This document shows positions 38,819 to 47,512 of a stretch of 64,000 nt of DNA, one piece after another. The position numbers and the translations under genes were made by a program. This DNA comes from Candidatus Phycosocius spiralis (GTDB taxonomy: Bacteria; Pseudomonadota; Alphaproteobacteria; Caulobacterales; Aquidulcibacteraceae): the NCBI RefSeq assembly GCF_030158815.1, contig NZ_BPFZ01000002.1, positions 124,001-188,000 of the forward strand, written 5' to 3'. Position 1 is the stretch's first letter. The number at the start of each line of letters is the position of its first letter. Under the pieces are notes generated by a model. That model saw nothing but the letters and a program-made list of their open reading frames with translations. It had not been told where the DNA came from and searched no databases.

Positions 38819-40107
38819 GCCAGCCCGATCAAGCCCCCGATCAAGCCCCCGATCAAGCCTTTGACGTGATCATTTCAGGTGGCGGGCTGGTTGGGCTAAC
38901 CCTTGCCTTGGCGCTGGATCAAGGAGGCTTAAAGATCGCCGTCATTGACCGGCTTGCTGCAGAGGCGGTGTTGGAGGAAAGCTTTGATGGCCGCGCAGCG
39001 GCGATTGGTTTTGCCGCTTATCGGATGATGGAAACCCTTGGCATTGCCCAGCATTTGGGTGAGGTGCAACCGATTGAGCATATTTTGGTCAGCGATGGCC
39101 GCATCGGCACACCGGGACGCCAAGGCGGCCCCTCTGCCCTTACATTGCATTTTGACCACCGTGAAACTGGGTCAGGAACCGAGCCTTTGGGCTGGATGAT
39201 AGAAAATCGCCGCAACCGCTTGGCGTTAGATATTCAAGTCGCGACACGACCGGGGATCACGCGCTTTACCCAAGATGAGATTTTGGACATCCAAGTCGAA
39301 CCAGGCGCTGTACGTGCCAAACTGAAATCTGGCACTAAAATCACCGCCCCTTTGTTGGTTGGGGCGGAAGGACGGGGCTCATTTGTGCGCAAAAAAGCCG
39401 GCATTCGCACGTATGGGTGGGGCTATGATCAAACCGCTATCGTCACCACTGTGGCGATGGAGCAGCCCCATGGCGGGGTCGCACATGAATATTTTTTACC
39501 AACCGGCCCCTTCGCCATCCTGCCCTTAACGGGCAATCGCGCCAATATTGTGTGGTCGGAGAAAACATCCCGCGCCAAGGCGCTGTTAAGCCTGAGCCCT
39601 GCTGCACTGGAAGCCGAATTAGCGCGCCGCTTTGGCGATTTTCTAGGCAAGGTAACTTTAGACGCACCCGTCTGGTCATGGCCACTGTCCTTGGAACTGG
39701 CGGCCACTTGGGCCAAACCACGGATCACTTTAGCGGGCGACGCGGCCCATGGCATCCACCCCATCGCCGGGCAAGGGCTCAATCTGGGTTTAAAGGACGT
39801 TGCCGCTTTGGCTGAAACACTTGTTGAAGCCAAAGCCTTGGGCCAAGATTTAGGCGACTTAACAGTATTAGAGCGCTACGCCCAATGGCGGCGCACCGAT
39901 ACTATGACGCTGGCGATCTCATGTGACGCGTTTGTGCGCCTCTTTTCCAACGACATTGGACCGATCCGGGCGCTACGCACCTTGGGACTTGGTTTGGTAG
40001 ATGCCCTTGGCCCTGCGCGGCGGTTTTTTGCGAGCCACGCCGGAGGGGATGTCGGGGATTTGCCACGCTTGCTGCGCGGGGAAAGCCTAAGCCCCGCCCT
40101 CAACTAG
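38815..40107 (+). CDS. UbiH/UbiF/Coq6-family FAD monooxygenase
   Basis: Flavoprotein hydroxylase of ubiquinone synthesis. Dinucleotide site VIISGGGLVGLTLALALDQGGLKIAVIDR, the FDGRAAAIGFAAYRMMETLGI segment, and the UbiH-type GDAAHGIHPIAGQGLNLGLKDVAALAE with the second FAD motif. Which ring position it hydroxylates is not clear from sequence, so no symbol is given. The N-terminus carries three near-identical DQAPDQAPDQAF units before the Rossmann domain, probably from slippage. Length 430. It overlaps the preceding gene by ATGA and converges with an ATP-grasp gene (21-bp overlap). Confidence 0.92.
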   Translation: MSQPDQAPDQAPDQAFDVIISGGGLVGLTLALALDQGGLKIAVIDRLAAEAVLEESFDGRAAAIGFAAYRMMETLGIAQHLGEVQPIEHILVSDGRIGTPGRQGGPSALTLHFDHRETGSGTEPLGWMIENRRNRLALDIQVATRPGITRFTQDEILDIQVEPGAVRAKLKSGTKITAPLLVGAEGRGSFVRKKAGIRTYGWGYDQTAIVTTVAMEQPHGGVAHEYFLPTGPFAILPLTGNRANIVWSEKTSRAKALLSLSPAALEAELARRFGDFLGKVTLDAPVWSWPLSLELAATWAKPRITLAGDAAHGIHPIAGQGLNLGLKDVAALAETLVEAKALGQDLGDLTVLERYAQWRRTDTMTLAISCDAFVRLFSNDIGPIRALRTLGLGLVDALGPARRFFASHAGGDVGDLPRLLRGESLSPALN

Positions 40108-41004
40108 GCGCGCCATCACTGCTTGGGCCAAGAGCTTCGCACCATGATGGCCGCCTTGGCGATCGAGCTTGAGATAAAGCCAAGGCTCAATCAATTCCAA
40201 TTCCATCAACAGCCAATTCAGGTCTGGACCACGCACCAAATCAACCCGGGCATAGGTCAATTCCAAATTGTCCGTGGCTTTTAGGATCGCATTTGCTGCT
40301 TCAAGCGCCCCATCGGGCGCATCAATCCCTGTCTCCACAGCACCAAACTGGCCCTGGGTGCGGTAATCACCTGCTTTGGGCTGCTTGATCAGAGCATGGG
40401 AAAACTGCCCGCCAAAAAACAACATGGATAACTCACCCTCATCCGCGACATGGGGCAAGAAGGGTTGGATCAAAGCACCTTCTGGGGGTAAAAGTTCGGC
40501 GGGGGGCACGTCTTGCCCGCGCTTGAGCCGCGCTTGACGCCAAGCGCCCGCGCCAATGCGCGGCTTAATGATGATCTCATCGGCGGCCAGAGCATTAAAA
40601 CTCGAAAGTATCACCGAAGGTGTGCAAGCCTCCACCATTAAGGTCGGCGGAACCGGGGCACCGCGCTTCGCCAAGTCATACAAATAGCTTTTATCCATAT
40701 TGGCGCGCACCACATGTCCTTCATTCAAGAGTAAAGTCCCTGCCGCCTCAATCTCTTGAAGGCGCGCTAAAAACAGGGCCTGCTGTTGGGGGTAATTCCA
40801 TGCCAGAAGCGGCAAGACCGCCGAACACGCGGCCCAGTCTTGGCCTGAATCTTGCCAGAATACAGGTTCGATCATGACCCCATGGGGCGCAAAGGCACCT
40901 TGTAGCAAATCCAGCTGCGTGTGGGCATAATCAGGCTCCGCACGGTCCGGGCGGCTTGGATAAAATTCATGGGTGACAAGCATGGCGATTGGCTTCATGC
41001 CCAA
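40087..41004 (-). CDS. ATP-grasp-like protein (RimK/glutathione synthetase-type), uncharacterised
   Basis: The 305-residue protein has EGHVVRANMDKSYLYDLAKRGAPVPPTLMVEA, ADEIIIKPRIGAGAWRQARL (ATP-binding Lys and Gly loop), ALIQPFLPHVADEGELSMLFFGGQFSHALIKQPKAGDYRTQGQFGAVE, and LTYARVDLVR ... LMELELIEPWLYLKLD, where the paired acidic/Asn-type residues would hold Mg. This order is that of ATP-grasp ligases joining a carboxylate to an amine or thiol. The product is unknown. Met3 (40998) is an alternative start. It is convergent with the UbiH-type gene and divergent from adenosine kinase. Confidence 0.8.
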   Translation of the reverse strand: MGMKPIAMLVTHEFYPSRPDRAEPDYAHTQLDLLQGAFAPHGVMIEPVFWQDSGQDWAACSAVLPLLAWNYPQQQALFLARLQEIEAAGTLLLNEGHVVRANMDKSYLYDLAKRGAPVPPTLMVEACTPSVILSSFNALAADEIIIKPRIGAGAWRQARLKRGQDVPPAELLPPEGALIQPFLPHVADEGELSMLFFGGQFSHALIKQPKAGDYRTQGQFGAVETGIDAPDGALEAANAILKATDNLELTYARVDLVRGPDLNWLLMELELIEPWLYLKLDRQGGHHGAKLLAQAVMARLVEGGA

Positions 41005-41069
41005 GCCGCTAGCGCCAAGTTCCGCAAACGTCTAGTGCAACAGGCTATACACCTGCGCTTGGAGCCCTC

Positions 41070-42062
41070 ATGCCTACCTCATTTGATGTTTGCGGTATCG
41101 GCAACGCTATTGTCGATGTCATCGCCCCTGCCACCGAAGCCTTCTTGGCGGAACATGGCATTGCCAAAGGCGCGATGACACTGATCTTTGATGAGCCTAT
41201 GGTGGAAAAGCTCTATGCCTCTATGGCACCAGGCCAAGAAACATCGGGCGGCTCAGCGGCCAATACATTAGCTGGTATCGCGTCATTGGGAGGCAAAGGG
41301 GCCTATATTGGTAAAGTCGCCGATGACCAATTGGGCAAAGTATTTCGCCATGATTTAAACGCAGGTGGGGTAGCATATGATACGCCACCCTTTACCCATG
41401 GCCCTTCCACCGCACGCTGTATGATCAATGTCACCCCCGATGGCCAACGCTCGATGAGCACCTATCTTGGTTGTTCGATCCTCTTATCCCCAGAAGATTT
41501 AGACACCGTGAAGATCACCAATGCGCAAATCGTATTTCTAGAAGGCTATTTGTTTGATGCCGATGAAGCCAAAACGGCCTTTATCGAGGCTTCTAAACTT
41601 GCCCATAATGCTGGCCGCAAAGTCGCGCTGACCTTATCGGACCTATTTTGCGTCAATCGCCATCGGTCGGCCTTCGCCGATCTGGTCGCCCATCACATCG
41701 ACATTTTATTTGCCAATGAGGAGGAAATCAAAGCCCTGTATGAGGTTGCAGATTTTGATGCCGCTTTGGCCGCTGCTCGCAAAGATTGTGGTCTTATTGC
41801 CCTTACACGCTCTGAAAAAGGTTCGGTTCTGGCGCGTGGCGATGAGATTGTCAGCGTTGACGCTGAACCTGTATCTGCCGTGATCGATACCACCGGGGCT
41901 GGCGACCTTTATGCGGCGGGTGTACTTTTTGGTCTCGCGACTGGGCGCAGCCTTGAGGTATGTGGCAAGTTAGGATCTTTAGCGGCCGCTGAAATCATCT
42001 CCCATTTTGGTGCGCGTCCACAAACAAGTCTTGCTGCCTTGGCCGCTGCCAAGGGGCTTTAA
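41070..42062 (+). CDS. PfkB-family carbohydrate kinase, adenosine kinase-like
   Basis: Ribokinase-fold kinase with VCGIGNAIVDVIAP, SGGSAANTLAGIASLGGKGAYIGKVADDQLGKVFRHDL (PfkB signature 1) and VIDTTGAGDLYAAGVLFGLATG (signature 2 with the catalytic Asp). The 330-residue length and N-terminus match bacterial adenosine kinases, which salvage adenosine to AMP, although related inosine or sugar kinases cannot be excluded. Confidence 0.9.
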   Translation: MPTSFDVCGIGNAIVDVIAPATEAFLAEHGIAKGAMTLIFDEPMVEKLYASMAPGQETSGGSAANTLAGIASLGGKGAYIGKVADDQLGKVFRHDLNAGGVAYDTPPFTHGPSTARCMINVTPDGQRSMSTYLGCSILLSPEDLDTVKITNAQIVFLEGYLFDADEAKTAFIEASKLAHNAGRKVALTLSDLFCVNRHRSAFADLVAHHIDILFANEEEIKALYEVADFDAALAAARKDCGLIALTRSEKGSVLARGDEIVSVDAEPVSAVIDTTGAGDLYAAGVLFGLATGRSLEVCGKLGSLAAAEIISHFGARPQTSLAALAAAKGL

Positions 42063-42102
42063 CCTGCGCTAAACCGCTTTCCATGTTCAAGGGCAAGCCA
42101 GG

Positions 42103-42855
42103 ATGTTGATCATTGAGGGTCTTTCAAAAAGGTACGGGGGCAGACAGGGTGTCGAGCCTGCCAGCTTTACCCTTAAGCCTGGAGAGATTGCGGGATTAAT
42201 CGGGCCCAATGGTGCGGGCAAAACCACAATGCTTAGGATGATAGCCGGGTCGCTGCAACCTGATGAGGGCAAAGTTAGCGTCATGGGTTTTGATCTTCGG
42301 ACCCAGCGCCAATCAGCGCAGGCTCTCATGGGCTATCTGCCCGAACATGCCCCCCTTTATGATGATATGACGCCGCGCAGCTATATCGGGTTTTTACTCG
42401 CAGCCCGTGGTTTTACCCGTAAGGAGATTGCGGTCGCTTTACCCCTTGCTTTGTCGCGGACGCAAATTGAGCCGGTGGCGGATGAGCGGATTTGTCGCCT
42501 CTCAAAAGGCTATCGTCAGCGGGTCGCATTCGCGGGCGCGCTTGCCCATAACCCCCAGGTTTTGATTTTGGACGAGCCAACCGATGGCTTAGACCCGCTA
42601 CAAAAACGCGCGTCCCGGGCTTTGATCCAAAGCCTATCGCCGGGGCGTATTATCCTGATTTCAACCCATGTGCTGGATGAGATTAGCGCCTTATGTACCC
42701 GCGTGATCACCATTTGGGACGGCCATATTTGTGGCGATGAGAGCCCGGAAGCTTTGAGCGCGCGGACCCCAAGTGGGCGGCTGGAGGATGGCTTTTTCGC
42801 CCTTGCCGATGCACGGGCTAGCTTAAATGCTGCACCAGAGGTGGTTGAACCGTAA
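42103..42855 (+). CDS. ABC transporter ATP-binding protein (GldA-type)
   Basis: Walker A GPNGAGKTTMLRMIAG, Q-loop region YLPEHAPLYDDMTPRSYIGFLLAARG, signature LSKGYRQRVAFAGALAHNP and Walker B VLILDEPTDGLDPLQ are all present; the ISTHVLDEI H-loop follows. It heads a three-gene set (ATPase, permease, Gld-type substrate-linked protein) that resembles the gldAFG group of gliding bacteroidetes and similar proteobacterial systems. Length 250. It overlaps the permease gene by one base. Confidence 0.92.
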   Translation: MLIIEGLSKRYGGRQGVEPASFTLKPGEIAGLIGPNGAGKTTMLRMIAGSLQPDEGKVSVMGFDLRTQRQSAQALMGYLPEHAPLYDDMTPRSYIGFLLAARGFTRKEIAVALPLALSRTQIEPVADERICRLSKGYRQRVAFAGALAHNPQVLILDEPTDGLDPLQKRASRALIQSLSPGRIILISTHVLDEISALCTRVITIWDGHICGDESPEALSARTPSGRLEDGFFALADARASLNAAPEVVEP

Positions 42856-43604
42856 TGCGCTTCTGGCAAGGCTTTTGGGCCATTTACCGACGTGAGCTTT
42901 TCCAAGACCTCACGCACCCCGTCGCTTATGTCTTCATCGCGGGGTTTTTATCGGCCTCGGTCCTTGCGACCTTTCAGCTCGGTGGCCTATTTGAAGCGGG
43001 TCGCGCTGATTTATCAAGCTATTTTCAATTCCATCCTTGGCTTTATGCGGTGCTCATGCCTGCGCTTGCCATGCGGACTTGGAGTGATGAGGTGCGCCGC
43101 GGCACGCTTGAGACTTTGCTTGCCCTGCCTGTCTCGCGTGCTGCCTTGGTGCTCGCAAAATTTGCGGCAGCTTGGACCTTGGTGGCTTTGATGCTGGTTT
43201 TGGGCACCACTTTATGGCTTGGGATCGCGCTTTTGGGCCCGGTTGATCATGGCGCGACCTTGGTGGGCTTTTGCGGCTCCTTTTTGATGGCGGGAGCCTA
43301 TCTGGCGATTGGGATGGCGGCTTCGGCGGCCAGTTCCAGTCAAGCGATGAGTTTTGTGATCGCCACCTCTATCAGCGTGCTTCTTACGGCAGCGGGTCTG
43401 CCGATCGTGAGCACCATTTTCGCGGGCCTAATCGGCGATCAAGCCGCTCTGATGTTGTGCGCTTTATCCATTCAAGATCACTTTGACGGGTTCCAGCGCG
43501 GGGTGATTGAAGTACGCGCTATTGTATTTTTTATGAGCTTGATCGCCGCTTGGCTCGCTGTGACGTTCCTCTTTGTGACCAATAAGCGCGTGGGTGGCCT
43601 ATGA
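42855..43604 (+). CDS. ABC transporter permease (GldF-like)
   Basis: A 249-residue protein of about six transmembrane segments with a typical ABC-2 start IYRRELFQDLTHPVAYVFIAGFL, the cytoplasmic AMRTWSDEVRRGTLETLLALPVSRAALVLAKFAA loop (R-G-T-L-E motif common to ABC-2 permeases), and a C-terminal LIAAWLAVTFLFVTNKRVG. It overlaps both neighbours by one to four bases, so the three genes are one operon. Transported substrate unknown. Confidence 0.9.
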   Translation: MRFWQGFWAIYRRELFQDLTHPVAYVFIAGFLSASVLATFQLGGLFEAGRADLSSYFQFHPWLYAVLMPALAMRTWSDEVRRGTLETLLALPVSRAALVLAKFAAAWTLVALMLVLGTTLWLGIALLGPVDHGATLVGFCGSFLMAGAYLAIGMAASAASSSQAMSFVIATSISVLLTAAGLPIVSTIFAGLIGDQAALMLCALSIQDHFDGFQRGVIEVRAIVFFMSLIAAWLAVTFLFVTNKRVGGL

Positions 43605-45427
43605 AACAACCCCTATTTACCTTTTGGGCTTGCCTCGTGATTGGCGTTTTGTTCGTTGGCTCCTCAATGATCAGCGGCCGATGGCTCGCACCCCTGCGCT
43701 ATGATGCCACGGACAACAAGCTTTATACGATTTCTGATGCGACAGTGGCGATTTTAGCCGACCTTAAAGCGCCAATTAAGATTGATCTGTATGTCTCTAA
43801 GACAGCCTTGCTCGAAGACCCGGTCGCAAGCGCTTATGGCAAGCGCATCACTGATTTACTCAAAACCTATGTGGCCCATTCAGCTGGGCGACTTAGCCTG
43901 CGCGTCCATGACCCCGCCCCCTTTACCAGCCAGGAGGAACAAGCGCGAAAGCTTGGCCTAACGCCGATCTCAAATGCCAATCCAGACGATGCGCCTGCCT
44001 ATATTGGACTGGTTTTAACCTCACACCTCGGCCCCCGGCAGGTCTTACCGCTTCTGGCCCCCGATCAAGAAGCGAACCTTGAATATGTCTTGACGCGGGC
44101 GATCACAAAGTTAGCCTCTAATCGCCCAACCCGGCTTGGTGTGATCACTAGCCTGCCCTGGCTCTATGACCGCGACCCCGTCACAGGGATCGCCAAGCCT
44201 GTAGCCCAAATCGCGCACGATCTAAGTCAAGATATGGACGTGACGGTGTTGGACCCCCAATTCAACGCGCTTTCTAGCAACTATGACGTGATTATGGTCG
44301 CCCAGCCCTATGCCTTGAAGCCCCGTCAACAATTTCTTCTCGACCAATATGCCCTCCAAGGTGGGGCTCTTTTAATCTTACTAGATCCTGCAAGCTTGGT
44401 ATCCAATGATAATGGCGGCGGGCAAATTGCAGCCACCACAGCCCTTGGCAATTTAACGCGGGCTTGGGGCTTTAGCGTGCAAGGTGATGTTATCGCCGAC
44501 CGTCTGGGCGCGTTACCGGTCCAAACCAATATCAATGGCCGCCCCATCATTGCGCCACAGCCGATTGTTTTTAGTGTGGGACCCCAAGGCCTAACCCAAA
44601 CCAACCCCATCACCCGCGCGCTCCGTCAAGGCCTGCATCTGGCTACCCCTGGCGAAGTGACTTTCTTAGACACGCCCGGGCTTACGTTTGAACCCTTAAT
44701 AACCACCAGCGCAGATACCATGCGTTTTGGCGCTAGCCGCGCGATCTCTGGCCTCAGCCCGCAGGATGTGGCGTTAGACTGGGAGAGCCTTGGGGAGCGC
44801 ACCGTCCTTGGCGCGAAGGTCACGGGGCAGCTTAAATCCGCGTTTCCAAAGGGCGATCCATCCGGTTCGGCGACGCGCTTTTTGAAAGAGAGCCAGATGC
44901 CAGCGCGCTTGGTGGTTGTGGGCGATGTCGATTTTCTAGCCGATAGCCTTTATCTCACACCCGATGGCAGTGTGGCAGATAATGGCCGCTTTATTCTCAA
45001 TGCCCTTGACACTTTAGCGGGCCAAGAAAAGCTTTTGAACATAGGCTCCCGCAGTCAAACCATGCGCCCGCTGGTTGTTGTTGAGCGGGTTCGTAAAGCG
45101 GCACAGGCGCGCGTTTTGGAAGAAGAAGAGGTTCTAACCACCCGCTTAGCCCAAGCTGAAAGCCAATTGGCGGAGCTGGAGGCTGGATCGGGCCAGGCGG
45201 CACCTGATGCATCCAATGGGGAAATCAAACGCTACCGCAACGACATAAGCGAACTGCGGGCGCGCCTGCGCCAATTGCAAGAAAGCGTACGTAAAGAGGT
45301 GGCAGGAATTAAAACGGCCCTAATCACCCTTTTAGGGATCGTTCTGCCCTTGCTTGTCCTACTGGTTGGGTTTTGCGTGTTTTGGTGGTCGAACCGGGCA
45401 AGCGTTAGGGCCCGCAAGGGATTTTGA
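43601..45427 (+). CDS. GldG-like ABC auxiliary protein
   Basis: The 608-residue protein has an N-terminal helix (FWACLVIGVLFVGSSMISG), a large extracytoplasmic region with YDATDNKLYTISDATVAILADLKAPIKIDLYVSK and the typical VLTRAITKLASNRPTRLGVITSL, then a coiled-coil segment (about residues 505-570, rich in Glu, Arg and Gln) and a C-terminal helix IALITLLGIVLPLLVLLVGFCVFWWSN-like. This matches GldG-type (ABC_transp_aux) proteins that pair with GldA/GldF. It is followed after about 70 bp by ccmC, but a role for the transporter in cytochrome maturation is only a guess. Confidence 0.88.
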   Translation: MKQPLFTFWACLVIGVLFVGSSMISGRWLAPLRYDATDNKLYTISDATVAILADLKAPIKIDLYVSKTALLEDPVASAYGKRITDLLKTYVAHSAGRLSLRVHDPAPFTSQEEQARKLGLTPISNANPDDAPAYIGLVLTSHLGPRQVLPLLAPDQEANLEYVLTRAITKLASNRPTRLGVITSLPWLYDRDPVTGIAKPVAQIAHDLSQDMDVTVLDPQFNALSSNYDVIMVAQPYALKPRQQFLLDQYALQGGALLILLDPASLVSNDNGGGQIAATTALGNLTRAWGFSVQGDVIADRLGALPVQTNINGRPIIAPQPIVFSVGPQGLTQTNPITRALRQGLHLATPGEVTFLDTPGLTFEPLITTSADTMRFGASRAISGLSPQDVALDWESLGERTVLGAKVTGQLKSAFPKGDPSGSATRFLKESQMPARLVVVGDVDFLADSLYLTPDGSVADNGRFILNALDTLAGQEKLLNIGSRSQTMRPLVVVERVRKAAQARVLEEEEVLTTRLAQAESQLAELEAGSGQAAPDASNGEIKRYRNDISELRARLRQLQESVRKEVAGIKTALITLLGIVLPLLVLLVGFCVFWWSNRASVRARKGF

Positions 45428-45496
45428 GCACACAAAGCTGCGTCTAATCGGGGCAAAAGCTGGACCTGATCGCGACCGCGTTCTAACTAGCTTCTT

Positions 45497-46228
45497 ATGA
45501 TTTCAAGGTTCGCAAATCCACAGCGCTTTTTGTCGCTTACCGATTGGCTATTGCCCCTGCTTAGCGTTTTAGCTGTGCTTGTATCCGCCATCGGGGTGGT
45601 GTGGTCTTTAGGGTTTGCGCCAGCCGATTATCAGCAGGGCGAGACCGCGCGCATCATGTATATCCACGTCCCTTCGGCTTGGATTGCAGTTGGGGCCTAT
45701 AGTGGCATGGCGATCGGTAGTCTTTCTTATCTGGTTTGGGGCCATACTTTAGGCGATATTGCAGCCAAAGCCATAGCCCCGATTGGTGCAGCTTTCACGG
45801 CTTTATGCTTGGCGACGGGATCGATCTGGGGGCGGCCAACTTGGGGCACCTGGTGGGAGTGGGATGGCAGGTTAACTTCGGTTCTTGTGCTGTTTTTCCT
45901 CTATCTGGGCTATATGGCGCTGCGCAATGCGCTCGAAGATCCTGGCCAAGACATCAGCAAAGCCGCCAAAGCCGCCGCGATCCTCTGTTTAGTCGGCACG
46001 ATTAACATTCCCATCATCCGATTTTCGGTTGAGTGGTGGAACACTTTGCACCAGAAAGCCTCCATCATCCGCGCCGGGGGGCCAAGCCTCGACCCCAGCT
46101 TGTTGCATCCCTTATTGGTGATGGGTTTAGCCTATTTGTTGATTTTCACCGCTTTAAGCTTGGCGGCGATCCGCGCTGAACTTTGGGCACGGTCTGCCGA
46201 CACTTTGGCCGCACGGATACAGGCATGA
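45497..46228 (+). CDS. ccmC: Heme exporter/handling protein CcmC
   Basis: Six-helix heme-handling protein that delivers heme to CcmE. The tryptophan-rich heme motif is WGRPTWGTWWEWDGRLTSVLVLFFLYLGYMAL (about residues 114-145), and conserved histidines are found in IMYIHVPSAW and the VEWWNTLHQ segment. Length 243. It overlaps ccmD by ATGA. The usual partners ccmA and ccmB are 17 kb upstream. ccmE, ccmF and ccmH are not in this window. Confidence 0.96.
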   Translation: MISRFANPQRFLSLTDWLLPLLSVLAVLVSAIGVVWSLGFAPADYQQGETARIMYIHVPSAWIAVGAYSGMAIGSLSYLVWGHTLGDIAAKAIAPIGAAFTALCLATGSIWGRPTWGTWWEWDGRLTSVLVLFFLYLGYMALRNALEDPGQDISKAAKAAAILCLVGTINIPIIRFSVEWWNTLHQKASIIRAGGPSLDPSLLHPLLVMGLAYLLIFTALSLAAIRAELWARSADTLAARIQA

Positions 46229-46422
46229 GACTGCAATTTACTTCCCTTCAGGATTTTTTCGCGATGGGCGGCTACGCGGGCTTTGTGTTTGGGGCTTGGG
46301 GGCTCAGTGCGCTTGTGATCGCCTGCCTTATTGCCCGCGCGATCATCCAAGGCAAACGCAATAAAGCGCGGTTGGCAGACCTGCGCAAAGCCGCCCCGCA
46401 CTCCAAGGCCAGTGATGCCTAA
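46225..46422 (+). CDS. ccmD: Heme exporter protein CcmD
   Basis: Small single-helix protein of 65 residues that stabilises the CcmABCD-CcmE complex. It begins MRLQFTSLQDFFAMGGYAGFVFGAWGLSALVIACLI; the MGGYAxFVWxxx segment is the family signature. ATG 46225 overlaps the ccmC stop; the frame is open upstream but longer starts would lie within ccmC. Its 3' end overlaps ccmG by 8 bases. Confidence 0.93.
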   Translation: MRLQFTSLQDFFAMGGYAGFVFGAWGLSALVIACLIARAIIQGKRNKARLADLRKAAPHSKASDA

Positions 46423-46966
46423 GGTCGAGAGCCAACAAAGAGGTCGCGTTTGGGCGTTCTTGCCGCTCATCTTCTTTGTCGCTTTAGCAAGCCTATTCAT
46501 CTGGGCCATGTTCGGCCAACGTGTGGATCGCCATGCAAGTGCTTTGATCGGCAAACCCGCCCCCAGCTTTGTTTTGCCCGATATCGAAGGGCGAACGCTT
46601 GATCTGGGTGCCTATAAGGGCCGCCCGGTGATTTTGAACGTCTTTGCATCCTGGTGCGCACCATGTCGGGTTGAGCACCCCCAATTGCTGCAAATGGCGC
46701 AAGATAAGCGCTTCGTCCTTTTAGGCCTCGCCTACCGCGATGATCCCAGCAAAACCGAGGCGTATTTAGATGAGTTGGGTAATCCCTATGCTCAGGCCGG
46801 GCTGGACCGTCAGGGGGCTGTTGGGGTGCAGTTTGGCTTGGCGGGTGTGCCTGAAACCTATGTCATTGGTGCCAACGGTGTGATCCTAGCACGCCATCAA
46901 GGCGAAATCACACCAAAAGTCGCCGGGGAATTAGTGTTTTTGGCTGCGCGCAGTATCGATCCCTAA
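46415..46966 (+). CDS. ccmG: Thioredoxin-like DsbE/CcmG
   Basis: Periplasmic membrane-anchored reductant of apocytochrome c/CcmH. One N-terminal helix (VWAFLPLIFFVALASLFIWAMF) is followed by GKPAPSFVLPDIEGRTLDLGAYKGRPVILNVFASWCAPCRVEHPQL with the WCAPC site, YRDDPSKTEAYLDELGNPY and GVPETYVIGANG with the conserved acidic GVPE loop of CcmG. I chose ATG 46415 (MPKVESQQ), overlapping the ccmD end; an upstream in-frame ATG reads across ccmD. Product 183 residues. Confidence 0.95.
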   Translation: MPKVESQQRGRVWAFLPLIFFVALASLFIWAMFGQRVDRHASALIGKPAPSFVLPDIEGRTLDLGAYKGRPVILNVFASWCAPCRVEHPQLLQMAQDKRFVLLGLAYRDDPSKTEAYLDELGNPYAQAGLDRQGAVGVQFGLAGVPETYVIGANGVILARHQGEITPKVAGELVFLAARSIDP

Positions 46967-47042
46967 AAAACCCTTGACCTTGATTATAGGTGTAGTTTAG
47001 CGTTTATAAATCATTAATGCGACGCTCTTTAGCTAGGTAGCC

Positions 47043-47330
47043 ATGAAAATTGATCCAACTCCCTTTATGCAGTCTGGCGCATTAGCACAGGCGCTTGCTA
47101 AAAGCCGGATGGAAGCCAACGAGGCACGAAAAGCTTTTGACTCGTTGTTAGGCAATGCCAATCAGCGCCCAGTAATGTACCCTCCGCCGGCTATGGCCAG
47201 CGCCCAGCGCGAGCCAAAGGCGGTTGAGACCCGTATTGCGCAAAGGCAAGAGCCTGAAAAGGACGAAGAACCAACTCCTTCACCCGAACCCATGCAGCGC
47301 TCTGGTCGGGTTTTGGACATACGTGTTTAG
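47043..47330 (+). CDS. Unrecognised small protein upstream of the flagellin genes
   Basis: A 95-residue frame beginning MKIDPTPFMQSGALAQALAKSRMEANEARKAFDSLLGNANQ, then a Pro/Glu-rich, probably disordered tail ending GRVLDIRV. No family is recognised and no signal peptide is evident. It is preceded by an AT-rich gap after ccmG, and its strand and position place it at the head of the flagellin locus, but no flagellar motif can be named in it. The call as a gene rests on length and a good codon pattern. Confidence 0.6.
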   Translation: MKIDPTPFMQSGALAQALAKSRMEANEARKAFDSLLGNANQRPVMYPPPAMASAQREPKAVETRIAQRQEPEKDEEPTPSPEPMQRSGRVLDIRV

Positions 47331-47512
47331 CTGATTTTTTTGAGTAAAAATTAGGTAAAACACGATCTAACTTTTATTCAATTTGAAGCTAAATTTGAAT
47401 CAATGTTTGCCAATAACAAAGACGAATTTTTGGTGACTTATGGGTAATATGGTCACTGGTTATGTTAACCAAAGCGTCAGAAGGACGTTTCACCGCAGGA
47501 TGAGGTAATAAA

